Below are positions 1 through 11,389 of a stretch of 64,000 nt of DNA, one piece after another (position 1 is the stretch's first letter; each line of letters starts with the position of its first letter). This stretch comes from Endomychus coccineus. Its lineage: Eukaryota > Arthropoda > Insecta > Coleoptera > Endomychidae. A program made the position numbers and the translations under genes. The notes below the pieces were generated by a model. It was not told the DNA's origin and made no database searches. It was given only the letters and a program-made list of their open reading frames with translations. The stretch spans positions 151,044,962-151,108,961 of the forward strand of contig OY294067.1 of assembly GCA_958510875.1 (NCBI GenBank). Reading direction: 5' to 3'.

Positions 1-1236
1 ATTACAAACACAGAAATCTTACCTACAACAATAGTGTCATTGTCAAAATAACTTTTCTTCCCAGTCATCTGAGTGCCTAGACTAGAATGCTGCGTAAGGT
101 TACATTTCTATGGTTACATCCATATCAGAAATTTCAATTTTTTTTATGAGACCTCCAGCTGTACTTATTGCTTCACTTTTCTTAGTAGTGGTAGAGTTAT
201 CATAGTTATTATATGTACATACATGGATAGCGCATGGTATACAAACCTCTGTTCAGTCGATGACTTCAACACGTAAGAGAGACAGAAGATCTATTTCAGC
301 CTGGTATTAGACAGAGATGAAGATCATTCTGACCACGTGACAAGTGGCAAGAATGTGCATAATTTACATTGTTGTTATCAAAATGCTCAAATAATTAGAC
401 AGAAATAATATAGCTATTTCTTGGAGTGGTTCGAAAAAAAAGAAGTATGACATTTATCAAAATTATCAATCTAATTCTGCTACCATATAACCCAAACCTG
501 GATTTTTCCTGAGCCAGATCGAATCCGATTGTGCCTCAAGATGCTAAATATAAAGAAGAAGAAGAACTGGAAATTACATAAATGAAAAGTTATTGTTATT
601 CAGTGGTGAACTTCTGGTATTGTGGCTAGTCGCAGATGCCAAACCGCTAGCTTACCTTTTGTGTTATAATAATAAACATTAGCAAAATATTCCAGTTTCT
701 AAAGAAAATAAAAATGATATAAGCAGGGTTTTAGTTCACAGCATTAATGTTTATAGTTACAAATTAGATTATAGGTCACCTTAATTTTAAACTTAAATTT
801 TACCAGCAGAGGAACATTATCATATAATATTAGGTACTGTTACTGTTAAAAATACAAATTCTTCGGGGATAAAAGTAAACATTGTTCTGAAATGTCCTGC
901 CTATCCTTCGCATGTTTTAATACATTTTTCAGATTTTTTAACCTTTGCATTCATGCTACGATTCCTTGTAGTCAAGTATTTGTTTACTATTCTTTGCTTA
1001 TCAATAGTATGCTTCGCAATTTAAAAAATAATATTCATGTTAGGGCATAACGGTATAGGACAGAAAAGATGGTATCAAAATGTTATAAATCTACTAAGTA
1101 TATAATCAACCAACTTTCTGGTTCATTTACACGTTGTTCTTGGTGCCCTCACAACAAATAATTTTTGCATCATCACTAGTAAAAACATAATAATAACAAC
1201 GTATACCCAGCTAAAATTATGACAAATTCATATTGT
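1..1236. other. Non-coding AT-rich stretch
   Basis: No reading frame with recognisable content, RNA gene or clear repeat seen. The short open frames here look like chance frames in AT-rich DNA. Confidence 0.5.
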
Positions 1237-1490
1237 TTACTGATTTCTAAGTTCTCTGGGTTTCACCTTACGTTTAAAAACATTCGCCGGAAAATTTAAA
1301 ATACTAAGAGGAACTACATGGTCTTTTACTGATTTCTTTCCAAATGAATACACGAAATCATTTTCTGTAAAGTGTTCACTACAAAGATGATAATTCTTGT
1401 TGGGCACAAAGTTTTTTCTCTTCATTGCTATTACCCATTTTTGTTTCAATTTTCATCTGAAGGAAAACTGAAATGAACAGTAATTATTAC
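1237..1490 (-). pseudogene. THAP zinc-finger fragment
   Basis: Read on the minus strand, the 70-residue frame at 1237-1449 has the second half of a THAP DNA-binding domain: a Trp near the start, then KRKNF, the CSEHF motif carrying the zinc-binding Cys and His, then an aromatic/basic tract ending in a VVP-like motif. THAP domains are zinc-dependent DNA-binding modules found in host regulators and in P-element-like transposases. Just upstream there is a TTTCAG acceptor-like site followed by codons for an FPSD-type THAP motif, but these are one base out of frame with the rest. The first CxxC half, expected in an earlier exon, was not found. This is most likely a decayed exon of a THAP gene or transposon. 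I see no intact gene around it. Confidence 0.6.
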
Positions 1491-1939
1491 ACTATTAGTT
1501 TCTATTTCCGATTGTGAATAGTCGATTAAAATTGTACTTCTAACGTCTACGTTTTAATGACATAATTGTGAATTAAGTATCTACTACCACTATCCAGTAT
1601 CTACTAAACTTGTAAATACCAGTGAAAACTGGGTCCTCCTTTTTGATACCGGCGATTTGTACATCCAAATGCGGAACACGATTTCACGACCATTGTTATA
1701 TCTTAGATTTATTAAAAGTATCCAAGAAGACTAATTAATCATACTCCACTATTATAACCTTATTGTCGTCGAAGAGTTATTACACAATATCATTTGATAA
1801 AATGAAAGTAAAAACCCAAACAACTAATCACAACTGAAAAGCAAAGCACTATAAAGAAGTTTTCTGTATCAAAATATTGCTATTTTCCTTTGAAAACACA
1901 TAATATGATAGATTACAGTACCTAACATGTACTCTTATT

Positions 1940-2913
1940 AGTCCAGGCTGTGAACCGGAAAATAAAAATAAAAAAACATGTAAGTTCGAATCGAAAAACT
2001 TTTGTTGCATTGGCTTCAGGAGGTTCTCAGGATCATTCATACACCTTAAAACCACTTGGGAACCTCAACCCCACCCATTGGGGGCGACATTTGCAACATG
2101 CCAAGTCTTGAATTGTATTTTCTACAAGAAAAGATATTTTGGCATTTCGAGTGCACCTAAGAAGTTTTTTGGGTCGCTGAACATGAATCCGTAGCCTGAT
2201 TTACTTGCAATCCATCGTCGGGGTGGTCAAATCGACAAAATTGGCCAGTTTCGCACCCCTTATATGTTATTCTGCGATTTACGTGTTTTTGTCAATTCGA
2301 GTGCACCAAGGGTTTTTTTTGGGTCGCTGAACACGAATCCGAAGCCAGATATACTTGCAATCCATCGTTGAGGTGGTAAAATTGACAAAATTGGCCAATG
2401 TTACTCGATAGGAGTGGGAAATGTACAAAAATGGCTAATTTGACACGCTTCTAACTCACCTCAACGATGAATTTTAAGTGAATCTGGCTTCGGAATCGTA
2501 TTTAGCGACCCAAAAAACCGCCTTGGTGCAATCTGAATGCCTAAAACACGTAAATAGCAAAATAACATATTAGGGGTGCAAAATTGGCCAATTTTTTCGA
2601 TTTTACCACCCCTACGCAAGTAAATCTGGCTACGGATTCGTGTTCAGCGACCCAAAAAACCTACTAGGTGTACTCGAAATGCCAAAATACCTTTTTTTTG
2701 TAGAAAATACAATTTAAGACTTGGCATGTTGCAAATTTGAGGAAGATTTCGGACTATTTTCGCCCCCAATGGGTGGGGTTGGGGTTCCCAAGATGTTTTA
2801 AGGTGTATGAATGATCCTGAGAACTTCTTGAAGCTAATGCAAAAAAAAATTTTGATTCGAACCTACATGTTTTTTTTTTATTATAGCTAAAATCCCGGTT
2901 CACAGCCTTGACT
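1940..2913. mobile_element. Foldback (inverted-repeat) element A
   Basis: The two ends are inverted copies: CTGTGAACCGG near 1947 matches CCGGTTCACAG near 2895, with AGTC.AGGCTGTGAACCGG as the shared terminus. The arms continue inward for hundreds of bases. Examples are the CCCAACCCCACCCATTGGGGG-type blocks near 2070 and 2765, and GGGTCGCTGAACA.GAATCCG near 2171 and its complement near 2640. The centre holds repeated GACAAAATTGGCCA blocks. No transposase is present, so this is a non-autonomous foldback or MITE-like element. I could not fix a target duplication. Confidence 0.75.
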
Positions 2914-3780
2914 ATATGGCTAGAACGATGTTTTGCCACTTGTCAGCTATTCCATAACTTCCATATGTTGGAGTCAATGAAAATCCCTGATGCGCTATCC
3001 ATGTATGTATATATAATATCTATGAGAGTTATCTATGGTTAACCTATTCATACTGTTCATCCTGTTCAACATTAAAAATTCTACAAAGTGTTCGGAAGTG
3101 ATTTTTTTATATGATCAATTAGTTGGTATTCATATTTCTACGGACGTGTCTTCTTCATCGTTGGAGGAATTGAATGATGATGTTATTCGAAACCATCCGT
3201 GGGCGATGCAAATCAAATAAACAATATTAGATCGGTCTATCAAATGAATTTCGGATTGGTGTGAAGTCTGTAACATAACTTCACACCAATCCGATATGCG
3301 AAAATAATGAGGATCTTGAACCATGGACAAATATCTTTCAAACGAAAATTGAGAATTGCTACCAGAATTTACTAACTGATGTAACAGCAATGAAAAGTAA
3401 ATTGATAAACCCCATTGTGGATAGCAACGTGAAGCTGACTGCTAAAATTTCCGAACATTGCCGATCGATCAGTGGCGTCGCGAAATGATTTCCCAAATTA
3501 AATTTACAATGTATTCTTACAGTTTTCCTATTTTGTAAATCTGAATAACATATGGAAGATGTATGGTAGAATCTGTCAATTTACATATCATAAGTTCTTC
3601 AATTCAATTTCCCCCACTATTGGAAATGAGTTCCAAGAATATCTTTACGACTTCTTTTGACTAGGACTCTGGTAGATTATATAACTACCATGAAAATCGG
3701 GCTTGTTAAACACTTTTACTACTGTCAGTACAAATTGATGTAGAGCTACCTGCTCTTCAATTTGAGATACCACCATAATT
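2914..3780. other. Non-coding stretch with a perfect 16-bp hairpin
   Basis: No recognisable gene. A perfect inverted repeat of 16 bp with a 10-base loop lies at 3252-3267 and 3278-3293 (CGGATTGGTGTGAAGT and its complement). Flanking frames have weak coding-like character but match nothing I recognise. Confidence 0.5.
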
Positions 3781-3782
3781 TA

Positions 3783-4198
3783 TTGCAACCGGAGAATACT
3801 AGGTTACATACGGGGAAAAATGAATTTTCGAAAATACTTTTTTTCAACTTTGCGGAGCGACTGCTAAAATGAAAAAATATGGAAAAGTATCCCATTGATG
3901 TGTAGAATCTCAAGTTACTAAAATTATTCCTTGCACTCGGGGACTACTAGGTTACATACGGAGACACATGAATTTTCAAAAATTATTTTTTTTCAACTTT
4001 CCAGACCAACTGCCAAAAGGAAAGGATATGGAATCAATTTTCGAAAATAATTTTTGTTTCAATTTTCCGGAGCGACTGGTAAAATGAAAAAAAAATGGCA
4101 AGGTATCCGCTTGATAAGTAGAATCTCAAAATACTGAAAAAATGTCTTGCACTCGGGGAACACTAGGTTTCATACGGTGACACATGAATTTTCGAAAA
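3783..4198. repeat. Imperfect tandem repeat, three copies
   Basis: The block CACTCGGGGA.(A/C)ACTAGGTT.CATACGG followed by ATGAATTTTC.AAAAT occurs near 3795, 3945 and 4160. The units also share a stretch beginning GAGCGACTG.TAAAATGAAAAA. Spacings are about 150 and 215 bp, so the units have unequal internal deletions. The array abuts the possible LTR that follows. Confidence 0.7.
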
Positions 4199-4640
4199 TG
4201 TGAGCCAGTGCTCTCGATTACGGTATACAGGACAGGTATACGTATACACTGCGTATACACACTATACACTGTATACAGCTACAACAGCAAGCATATACTC
4301 GACGTTATTTATTTACTCGATAGCTTGCTATATGTTGAGAGCGCATTACAATTTCAGGGTGGTCAGCTCAGGACGTAGGACGTCAGTATCATACCAGTAC
4401 CAGTCGGGAGAATGTGTGAGTCGCTGTGTACGTCTCGGGTTGGGTAAGAGGAGGGGCGCACAGCAGTGCGTCTCTCTTGTTTATGTGGTATTATCATATC
4501 ATTGCGTTCCTTGTTGCACGTGTAGATTTCTGTCTATACCCCAGAAGAATTGTTTCCGATACTGTATATGAGCAGTTGAGCACACCTGATTCCACAGTAT
4601 GTTTCATGCTTGAATCTAATCTAATAATTTAGGTATCGTC
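4199..4640 (+). repeat. Possible 5' LTR of the BEL/Pao element
   Basis: This stretch is more GC-rich and CpG-containing than its neighbours. It starts TGTGAGCCAGTGCTCTC after the tandem array and sits directly upstream of the BEL/Pao reverse transcriptase remnant. BEL LTRs commonly begin with TGT. There is no second copy in the window to prove it, and no gag region between it and the RT, so if correct the copy has a large internal deletion. Alternative: unrelated unique sequence. Confidence 0.25.
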
Positions 4641-4641
4641 G

Positions 4642-6067
4642 AAGTTACCGATAATGACGACGCAAATGAAAATGCTCCCACAAATGGTAGGGCCGACACT
4701 TCAAGAGAGTATCGTGTCCATTTTGCTACGTTTTCGCAAACATGCATATGTGATATCCGCGGACATCCGGAAAATGTACAGGCAATTTTTGGTGAAGGAA
4801 GACCAGCGAGGTTTACAAAGAATTATTTGGCGGTACCATAAATCGCAACCGCTGCAAACGTACCAAATGAACACTGTAACATTTGGTACATCAGCAGCAC
4901 TATATCTGGCTATACGATGCTTATTTCAATTAGCTGAGGAAATTTCTGTTACCTCGCCTCGGATATCGGGTATCATAAAACACGATTTTTACGTGGACGA
5001 TCTGCTCAGTAGAGCAAATAGTCCTGAAGAAGCTGACGAAATAAGTTGCCACGTTTCACGAATTCTAAATGGTGCTGGTTTTGAACTACACAAATGGAGG
5101 GCTAACGACATAAATGCTATAAGAAGCATGCGCGATGATAATAAGAGTGAGACCGTGGAATTTGGGGATGAATACTGTTCAAAAACCCTAGGCCTCATTT
5201 GGTTCTGCACTCAGGACGCATTGGGATACAGAATGAAGGCGGAGGTTACAGCTGAAGCTACAACAAAACGGACTATTTTTTGAGCTACTGCTCAAATATT
5301 CGATCCATTGGGATTATTAAGTCCTTGCATTTTGAAGGCAAAAACTTTAATGCAATTACTATGGAGAGAAAACCTGGGTTGGGATGAACCCCTTCCCAAG
5401 GCGCTCCATGATTATTGGATAGGATTCAGGAACGAAATTCACATGTTGAATAATGTGCGTATTCCCCGTCATGTGATATGCAAATATCCAGTTCGCATAG
5501 AGCTGCATGGATTTGCAGATGCTAGCGAAACAGCGCATGCATTTATCTGAAGGCTTTTGATAAGGACAATAATAAATATGTAAATCTTTTATGCTCTAAA
5601 TCTAAAGTAGCGCCTCTGAAATCTATTACCGTACCGCGGTTAGAATTATGCGCAGCACTGGTACTTTCAAATTCAACGAAGATTACTATTGAAGCATTGA
5701 AAATTAACTTTGATGGTTGTACCCTTTGGTCGGACTCTTCCATAGTTTTGGGGTGGTTAAAAAAGGAACCGAAGTCATTAACCACGTTCGTATCAAATCG
5801 AGTTACAAAGGGTCTCACATGATTATGAATGGCGACACGTTCCAAAGCTAGATAATCCCGCAGATATGATATCACGGGGAATGTTACCGTCCGTAATATT
5901 AAATTGTGATCTATAGTGGCACGGACCTAGGTGGTTATCAGGCCAGGATAACGATTTTCCCAATGTTTTAGAAACCAGCACTAACTTACCCGATCTTAAG
6001 CTTCCGAGAGAAATAACACTTTTAGCAGTAAGTACTCAAATCATCGACTTTGATCGGTTTTCCAGTT
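4642..6067 (+). pseudogene. BEL/Pao reverse transcriptase-RNase H remnant
   Basis: The frame at 4654-5283 matches BEL/Pao reverse transcriptase. It has ISADIRKMYRQ (motif A region), a NTVTFGTSAALYLA motif B-like segment and the catalytic YVDD at about 4992-5003. The finger region before motif A is missing, so the protein is truncated at its N-terminus. A TGA at 5281-5283 breaks the frame just before the AQIFDPLGLLSP connection motif. The RNase H part follows with GFADAS, PRLELCAA and LWSDSSIVLGWL, carrying the acidic residues expected of RNase H, then an NPADMISRG motif. There is a frameshift near 5540, a stop/frame change near 5820 and a TAG near 5914. The frame is cut at 6067 by the insertion of a DNA transposon and resumes at 8660. 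The protein would copy the retrotransposon RNA in cytoplasmic particles; this copy cannot make it intact. Confidence 0.9.
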
Positions 6068-8659
6068 GAATCACTTATTTATGAAAGGATACAAGTCACT
6101 AAAGGTTAGTTTTAAGATATCTGAGGAAAACTATCTATAGTTATTAGTTATAACTTTTTCTTTTTGTTTTTGTAAAGTATGATGCACATCTACTAAATAT
6201 GTTTGATTCTTGTCAGTTTTAATTTTTTTTTTAATGTAAATTAGTTTTTCAGTTTTATAAAGTTATCGGACTTATATCCTTTCACGAATTAAAATATTAA
6301 TTTTAGCTATTATTTATTAATTTCCTTAAATTTGCTGTAACAAAAACCAAGTTTTAGATGAAAACGTGTTATTTATTTAACAAAAACCTACGTATCCAGT
6401 TAAAAATATTTTAAGCAAAAGTACACGTATATTATAGCCTTAGTCTTCTTCGGCTTCTGTGGTTGGCCATTCTTGTAGTGTATTATAATATTCTTCAAAC
6501 TTCTCAGGTACGTACTTTATAATTTTTTTAATGTCGTTCATTTTCTTAATATTAATGGGAATTTTTTCTTCTTCATAAGCTTTTTCAATTGGTAAGCTTA
6601 CCGTATCGGTGTTTGTGTTTCTTAGAACAAAGGAGCTTGTCTGAAGGCCATCAATAAACTTACGCGCCTCAACAATGCCTTTTCTTGTGTGGTCATATCG
6701 AAACTCCATAAAACTAGCAACCGCGAATGATTCCTTTTGAGCACGTGGAATAGATCTACCACAACTTTCTATCGACAGACAAGTTTTTTTATAGTACTTA
6801 CACCACCAATTCTTGAAATCTAGAATATCTCTTCCATTGACCATTTCAACAGTAAATTTTTGTCGTTTTGCCGAGTTACAGATAACTTCGCAAACTTCTT
6901 TGGGTGTGTAGATTCTATCAATACGATTTAATTTGCGTTTAACTAAACCAAAATCACGATCACATGGTAAGAAAGAATGTCCTCGGATCGGAAATTTGTG
7001 CACTATTTTTTCAAACATTCCGGTATCTGTAAGGGCAAGACAAAACCTGATCATAACATTGTTCTTATTTTGGCCGCCGCAACCGTCACTATAAAGATGA
7101 AGCTCCTTTACTGAAGAGGGTACATTCTGTTTTAAATATTTTAAGATATGTCTCATTTGGACCCTTCTTAGCTATACCTTCTTGATATAGAAAAAACTGT
7201 GCTGACTTATTCTTTAAGTTGTGTATACTAAAAGGAAACACAGAGAGTTGCCGGAAGTAAAAAATGTCTTGAACAGGAATTGATGGCAGTGGAATGTTCT
7301 GCATGTAGTCAAAACAAAGTCCGAGCACAGAGTCATTTTCTGAGCACAATTTTTCGGTGACCTGAATGCTATTGTTAAATTTTTTGGCGCGTCTCTTATG
7401 TACCATAAGCTCTGCCAGGGCCGCTCGCTTAGCTGTTTCATTCAAACTAGAACTTGTTACTTTTATATTGAGCTCTTCACATTGGCAGCACGTATCCACT
7501 TGTGGTCTTCCAAACTTGTAGTCAAAATGTTCCTTAAAAATTTTATAATAGGTGGAGTATTATACATTTGTTCCAGGATGTCTTTCTTTTAATAAATTAT
7601 GCATAATTCTCACGTTTAATCTAGCATCCAGGTAATTATATTCCCTAGAAGAATAATGACTTTGTTTGACAGGAAAAGCAGATATGTGCTCTCGAACAAT
7701 TTGAATTATGTTGCCAGGTATGGTTTTTCTATTATCTTGCTTACCTCTTAAGTCTCTTGGCGATTTTCCAAGGTTAAGAAGAGTTTGAAGTCTTTGAACG
7801 GCCTTGGACGAAACGCTATGCAAGCTTAAAAAGGCACTTTTACATACCTGCCGTCGATCTGCTTGAATATTAACAAAATATTTAAAAGACGAGGCTCTTA
7901 AGGAAGCTTGTTCATTACGTGGACGTCTTTTCTTAATAGGTTGTGATAACATTAAACCTTGTAGGTATATATCCTGTTCATTTTTTGTTTCGAAGGAACG
8001 GAACTTGTTCATAATAGCAATTCTCTGTTCTTCAGAAATCTTTTCGAAGCATTTAAATTTGCACCTACAATAAGTAATTTTATAATCTTAAGGCCGCAAT
8101 AAAACTTTTAACAAAAACTTACTTGCAAGGCTGCCCTATCGCTTTTCCTGGAACAATATTGCCCCGGTAATTTTTGTATGGAATTCCAGATAATCTGCTT
8201 TTTTTAATTCTGGAAGATTTGTACTCTTCTGTGTTTCTTACACCTTTTTTCCTTTTTTTAGTGAAATTTTCGCTATCACTCATGATGTAGTGTTTATTTA
8301 TTTACAATAATATTATATTTTTAATATAAACAACGAAAATACAATCACGTTCACGTTCAAACAGCGACTGAAATAGAAACAGTTAACACATGTTTCTTAG
8401 TAAGACCGAGTGCACCATAGAGTAACGCGCCGATTGCAGTGCGGCTAGCAAATTATTTATGAAATGATATAAGTCTCAGACTTATACCCTTTCAAAATTA
8501 AACGCTATGTTTCGTTCGATACCAAGAGTTAGTGGTATACGTGACTTAGATCTTTCCGTTACTAAACGATAGATACACCATTAGAGAAGAGATTCCCGGC
8601 AATATCTCATTTTCATAAAAAAGGTGACTTATACCCTTTCATAAATAAGTGATTCAGTT
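6064..8659 (-). mobile_element. DNA transposon with AGTT target duplication, DUF7869-type
   Basis: The left end (6068) reads GAATCACTTATTTATGAAAG and the right end (to 8655) is its inverted copy. Identity continues through the GG.TA.AAGTCAC tract, about 30 bp in all. The 4-bp AGTT is present at 6064-6067 and 8656-8659, and removing one AGTT plus 6068-8655 restores the interrupted BEL reading. Related blocks also lie near 6270-6297 and 8457-8503 as subterminal repeats. The element is about 2.59 kb and carries one gene on the minus strand. A clean excision site, matched termini and a single gene together argue that the gene is the transposase. I cannot assign a named superfamily. Confidence 0.9.
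6440..8283 (-). pseudogene. DUF7869-type putative transposase, two exons, broken
   Basis: Minus strand. Exon 1 (8123-8283) starts MSDSENFTKKRKKG and is rich in basic residues. A 58-bp GTAAGT...TAG intron (8065-8122) joins it in frame to exon 2, creating a Cys-rich CKFKCFEK stretch. Exon 2 then carries a HYSSREYNYLDA segment, a VDTCCQCEEL zinc-like cluster, an LCFDYMQN segment, LYSDGCGGQNKN and HSFLPCDRDFG. The last three each hold an Asp in the order expected of an RNase-H-fold nuclease. I recognise the C-terminal part as the insect DUF7869 family; a nuclease role is my inference from its position inside a transposon. Two breaks are visible: an in-frame TAA at 7560-7562 and a frameshift at about 7100-7156. 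It is otherwise nearly complete, so the copy is fairly young. Confidence 0.8.
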
Positions 8660-9921
8660 TAAATCGTGTGAAGCGAGTAATGGCGTATGTTATGAGATTC
8701 ATTAATAATTGCAAACTGCCAATAAGTCAAAGAACGCGTGACCCCTTGAGCATAAGCGAAATTAACTTTGATTTCTCAAAACTTCTCTATTTTGCCCAAC
8801 TGCAATCGTTTGGACAACAAAAAAGGGATCTTTCTTCAACTTTGAGGGTAAACTTGAAGAGCAAGTTAGCTTCTTTAAATCCATTCATTGATGAGCATAA
8901 CCTAATACGGGTCGGTGGGCGTTTGAGAAATTCGGGATTTGGATACAATAAAAAACATCCATATGTCTTACACGCAAAACACAAACTAGCGGAACTAATA
9001 TTTAGACATGAACATTTGCGTTTAATGCATTGTGGTTCTCAATTTTTATTAGCGTCGACGCGCGAACAAATTTGGACTATTGGGGGTAGAAACTTAACTA
9101 AGCAGATCACGCGAAGATGTATAACGTGCTTCAAGTTCAATCCTAAGGGAGTCACTCCAAGTGGGACTTGCCTGAGGGTCGTCTCAAGCCAAACAATCGA
9201 AATATCGGGGGTAGATTATGCAGGACCATTTAACTTGAAAATTCGTAAAGGTCGTGGCGGAACTACTACAAAATGTTGGGTATGTTTGTTCGTATGTTTT
9301 AGTACCCGGGCTGTTCACATAGAACTTGTTTCTAGCTTAACTACTGACGATTACATTCTAGCATTAAGACGTTTCACTTCTCGGAGAGGAAAACCTATCA
9401 TAATATATTCGGACAACGGTACTACTTTTGTTGGAGCTAGTAAGGTAATCGCTACCTTTCTGAATGATAATCAATCGAATATTATTGACAAGACAGGAAA
9501 CGAAGGAATACAATTCAAATTCATACCGGCCCATTCGCCGCATTTTGGCGGCTTATGGGAGGCCGGGATAAAATCCGTAAAACATCACTTAAAACGGGTT
9601 ATAGGCAATGCAAATTTGCTTTATGATGAACTATATACAGTATTAGTGCAAATAGAGGTAATATTAAATTCCCGTCCCTTATTTCCAATTTCAAATGACC
9701 CTGAGGACCTACATCCTATTACTCCCGCTCACTTATTGATCAGTAGAACGTTGTCATCTCTACCCCATCCAGATGTTCGTTATGTTCCGGAAAACCGACT
9801 CACGCGTTACCAGCAAGTTCAACAGTTGATGCAACATTTTTGGGAGCGTTGGAGTAAGGAGTTTATTGGAGAACGTCAACAACGGTGCAAATGGAAGCAA
9901 TCTCAAGGTGAACTGCAAGAA
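8656..9921 (+). pseudogene. BEL/Pao integrase region, open but 3' truncated
   Basis: This continues the BEL polyprotein after the inserted transposon, open from 8668. In order: a linker typical of the family (KRVMAYVMRFI), an HHCC zinc module with His/His in the FRHEHLRLMHC area and CITC, the integrase core with SGVDYAGPF (first Asp), YSDNGTTFVGA (second Asp) and HFGGLWEAGIKSVK (Glu), then the DUF5641-type tail (RYQQVQQLMQHFWERW). The frame is intact to the junction at 9922, where the Polinton inverted repeat starts. The last part of the tail and the 3' LTR are missing, and I do not find them on the far side at 22.3 kb. Confidence 0.9.
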
Positions 9922-10125
9922 GGTACAGCTGTCATGGCGACCATAAGGTACAGCTATCATGGCGACCATAAGGTCCAGCTGTCATGGCGACCATAAGGTC
10001 CAGCTGTCATGGCGACCATAAGGTACAGCTGTCATGGCGACCATAAGGTCTAGCTGTCATGGCGACCATAAGGTCCAGCTGTCATGGCGACCATAAGGTC
10101 CAGCTGTCATGGCGGACCTAAGGTA
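9922..10125 (+). repeat. 25-bp tandem array at the outer edge of the left repeat
   Basis: Eight consecutive units of GGT(A/C)CAGCTGTCATGGCG + ACCATAA start at 9922, 9947, 9972, 9997, 10022, 10047, 10072 and 10097. The last unit changes to CGGACCTAA. Each unit contains CAGCTG, a self-complementary E-box-like hexamer. Confidence 0.9.
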
Positions 10126-10912
10126 CAGATTGCTTCGTGAAGATGTCACCACCACGTGACAGCTGTCATGGCGACCCTAAGGTACAGGCTGCTTCGTAGA
10201 GGTGTCACCACCACGTGACAGCTGTCATGGCGGACCAAAGGTACAGGTTGCTTCGTGTAGGTGTCACCACCACGTGACAGCTGTCATGGTGAGCTAATGG
10301 TACAGACTGCTTCGTGTAGGTGTCACGTGACAGATGTCATGGCGGACCGAAGGTACAGATTGCTTCGTGTAGGTGTCACCACCACGTGACAGCGGCCATC
10401 GAAGGTACAGGCTGCTTCGTGTAGGTGGCGCCATCAGTTCGACTCGTCTGACTCGTGCGATTTCAAGATGACAGGCTGCTATCACAGGGCAGACGTGTGA
10501 CGTCACAGCATAAAGGTACAGACTGCTTCGTGGAGGTGTCGCCACCAGTTCGACTCGTCCGACTCATGTGACTCGTACGGTTTTGAAATCATATGATCTG
10601 TCACGCGGTGAGATATGGTGTCTGTCACTTCGACGGAGTGTCTGTCACAAGGTGTCATGGTGGCTATCACGTACCATAGAGCTGAAGGTTATAGAGCTAA
10701 CCCAACTCAAAACCATAGAGCATCATGGTGGTGGAAAGAGTTGTCATGGTGTCTGTCATGGGGAGGTCTTCATCGAGGTGTCATGTCGCGTCTTGGAGGG
10801 TGTGACGTGGTGGATCCATGAAGCATCTGTCACGCGAACTGTCATGACGGATCTATGAATGTCAACCATAGCTTTATAGAACGATGATGACGTCACGGGA
10901 AGCATTCATTGT

Positions 10913-11245
10913 TTCAATCCGGCGACCATAGTTCACGAACGATGATGGCGTCACTGCTTCGAACCGATGACAGTAAATGATTCAATCCGGCGACCATAGT
11001 TCACAAACGATGATGACGTCACTGCTTCGAACCGATGACAGTAACTGATTCAATCCGGCGACCATAGTTCACGAACGATGATGACGTCACTGCTTCGAAC
11101 CGTTCGAACCGACGACAGTGACTGATTCAATCCGGCGATCATAGTTCACGAACGATGATGACGTCACTGCTTCGAACCGATGACAGTAACTGATTCAATC
11201 CGGCGACCATAGTTCACGAACGATGATGACGTCATCATCGTTCAC
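10913..11245 (+). repeat. 68-bp tandem array with CRE-like palindromes
   Basis: Five units begin TTCAATCCGGCGA(C/T)CATAG at 10913, 10981, 11049, 11126 and 11194. Spacing is 68 bp, except 77 bp for the third unit, where CGTTCGAAC is duplicated. Each holds GAACGATGATGACGTCACTG; in the first unit the core is GGCGTCAC. TGACGTCA is the full cAMP-response-element palindrome. The right repeat has only about two units. Confidence 0.88.
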
Positions 11246-11389
11246 GAACCATGGTGGTCAGATGAAGAATGAAATGCGAGTAATAATAATGATATCTACT
11301 CATTATTCATCACACTGTAAAATTGAAGTTATAAGACTGTTGAATACATAAGGTGTAAAAAGTGAATAGGTAGTACATTCATGCACATG

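Larger units (their letters stand above)
9922..11294 (+). repeat. Polinton left terminal inverted repeat
   Basis: This is the inverted copy of 20847-22262. The middle part is nearly identical between the two: the frame at 10615-10821 (+) and the one at 21186-21392 (-) translate to the same 68 residues, although I do not regard either as a gene. The outer part is a 25-bp tandem array. Next come longer repeats built on GGTACAG.(C/T)TGCTTCGTG plus CACCACGTGACAGC, and the inner part is a 68-bp array with TGACGTCA sites. Compared with the right copy it has fewer 25-bp units, more 68-bp units and lacks about 75 bp near 10880. Confidence 0.9.

Noticed and set aside
1849..2055. Minus frames at 1849-2055 and 2754-2939 sharing similar residues
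   Set aside because: Their similarity reflects the inverted arms of foldback element A, not a gene.
10568..10858. Open frames in the Polinton terminal repeats (also 21149-21424 minus)
   Set aside because: They are identical by inverted-repeat symmetry, lack any domain, and consist of repeat-derived codons. I treat them as repeat DNA, not genes.
9922..11245. CRISPR-like array
   Set aside because: Regular direct repeats are present, but the units are contiguous with no unique spacers, and the context is a eukaryotic Polinton end.
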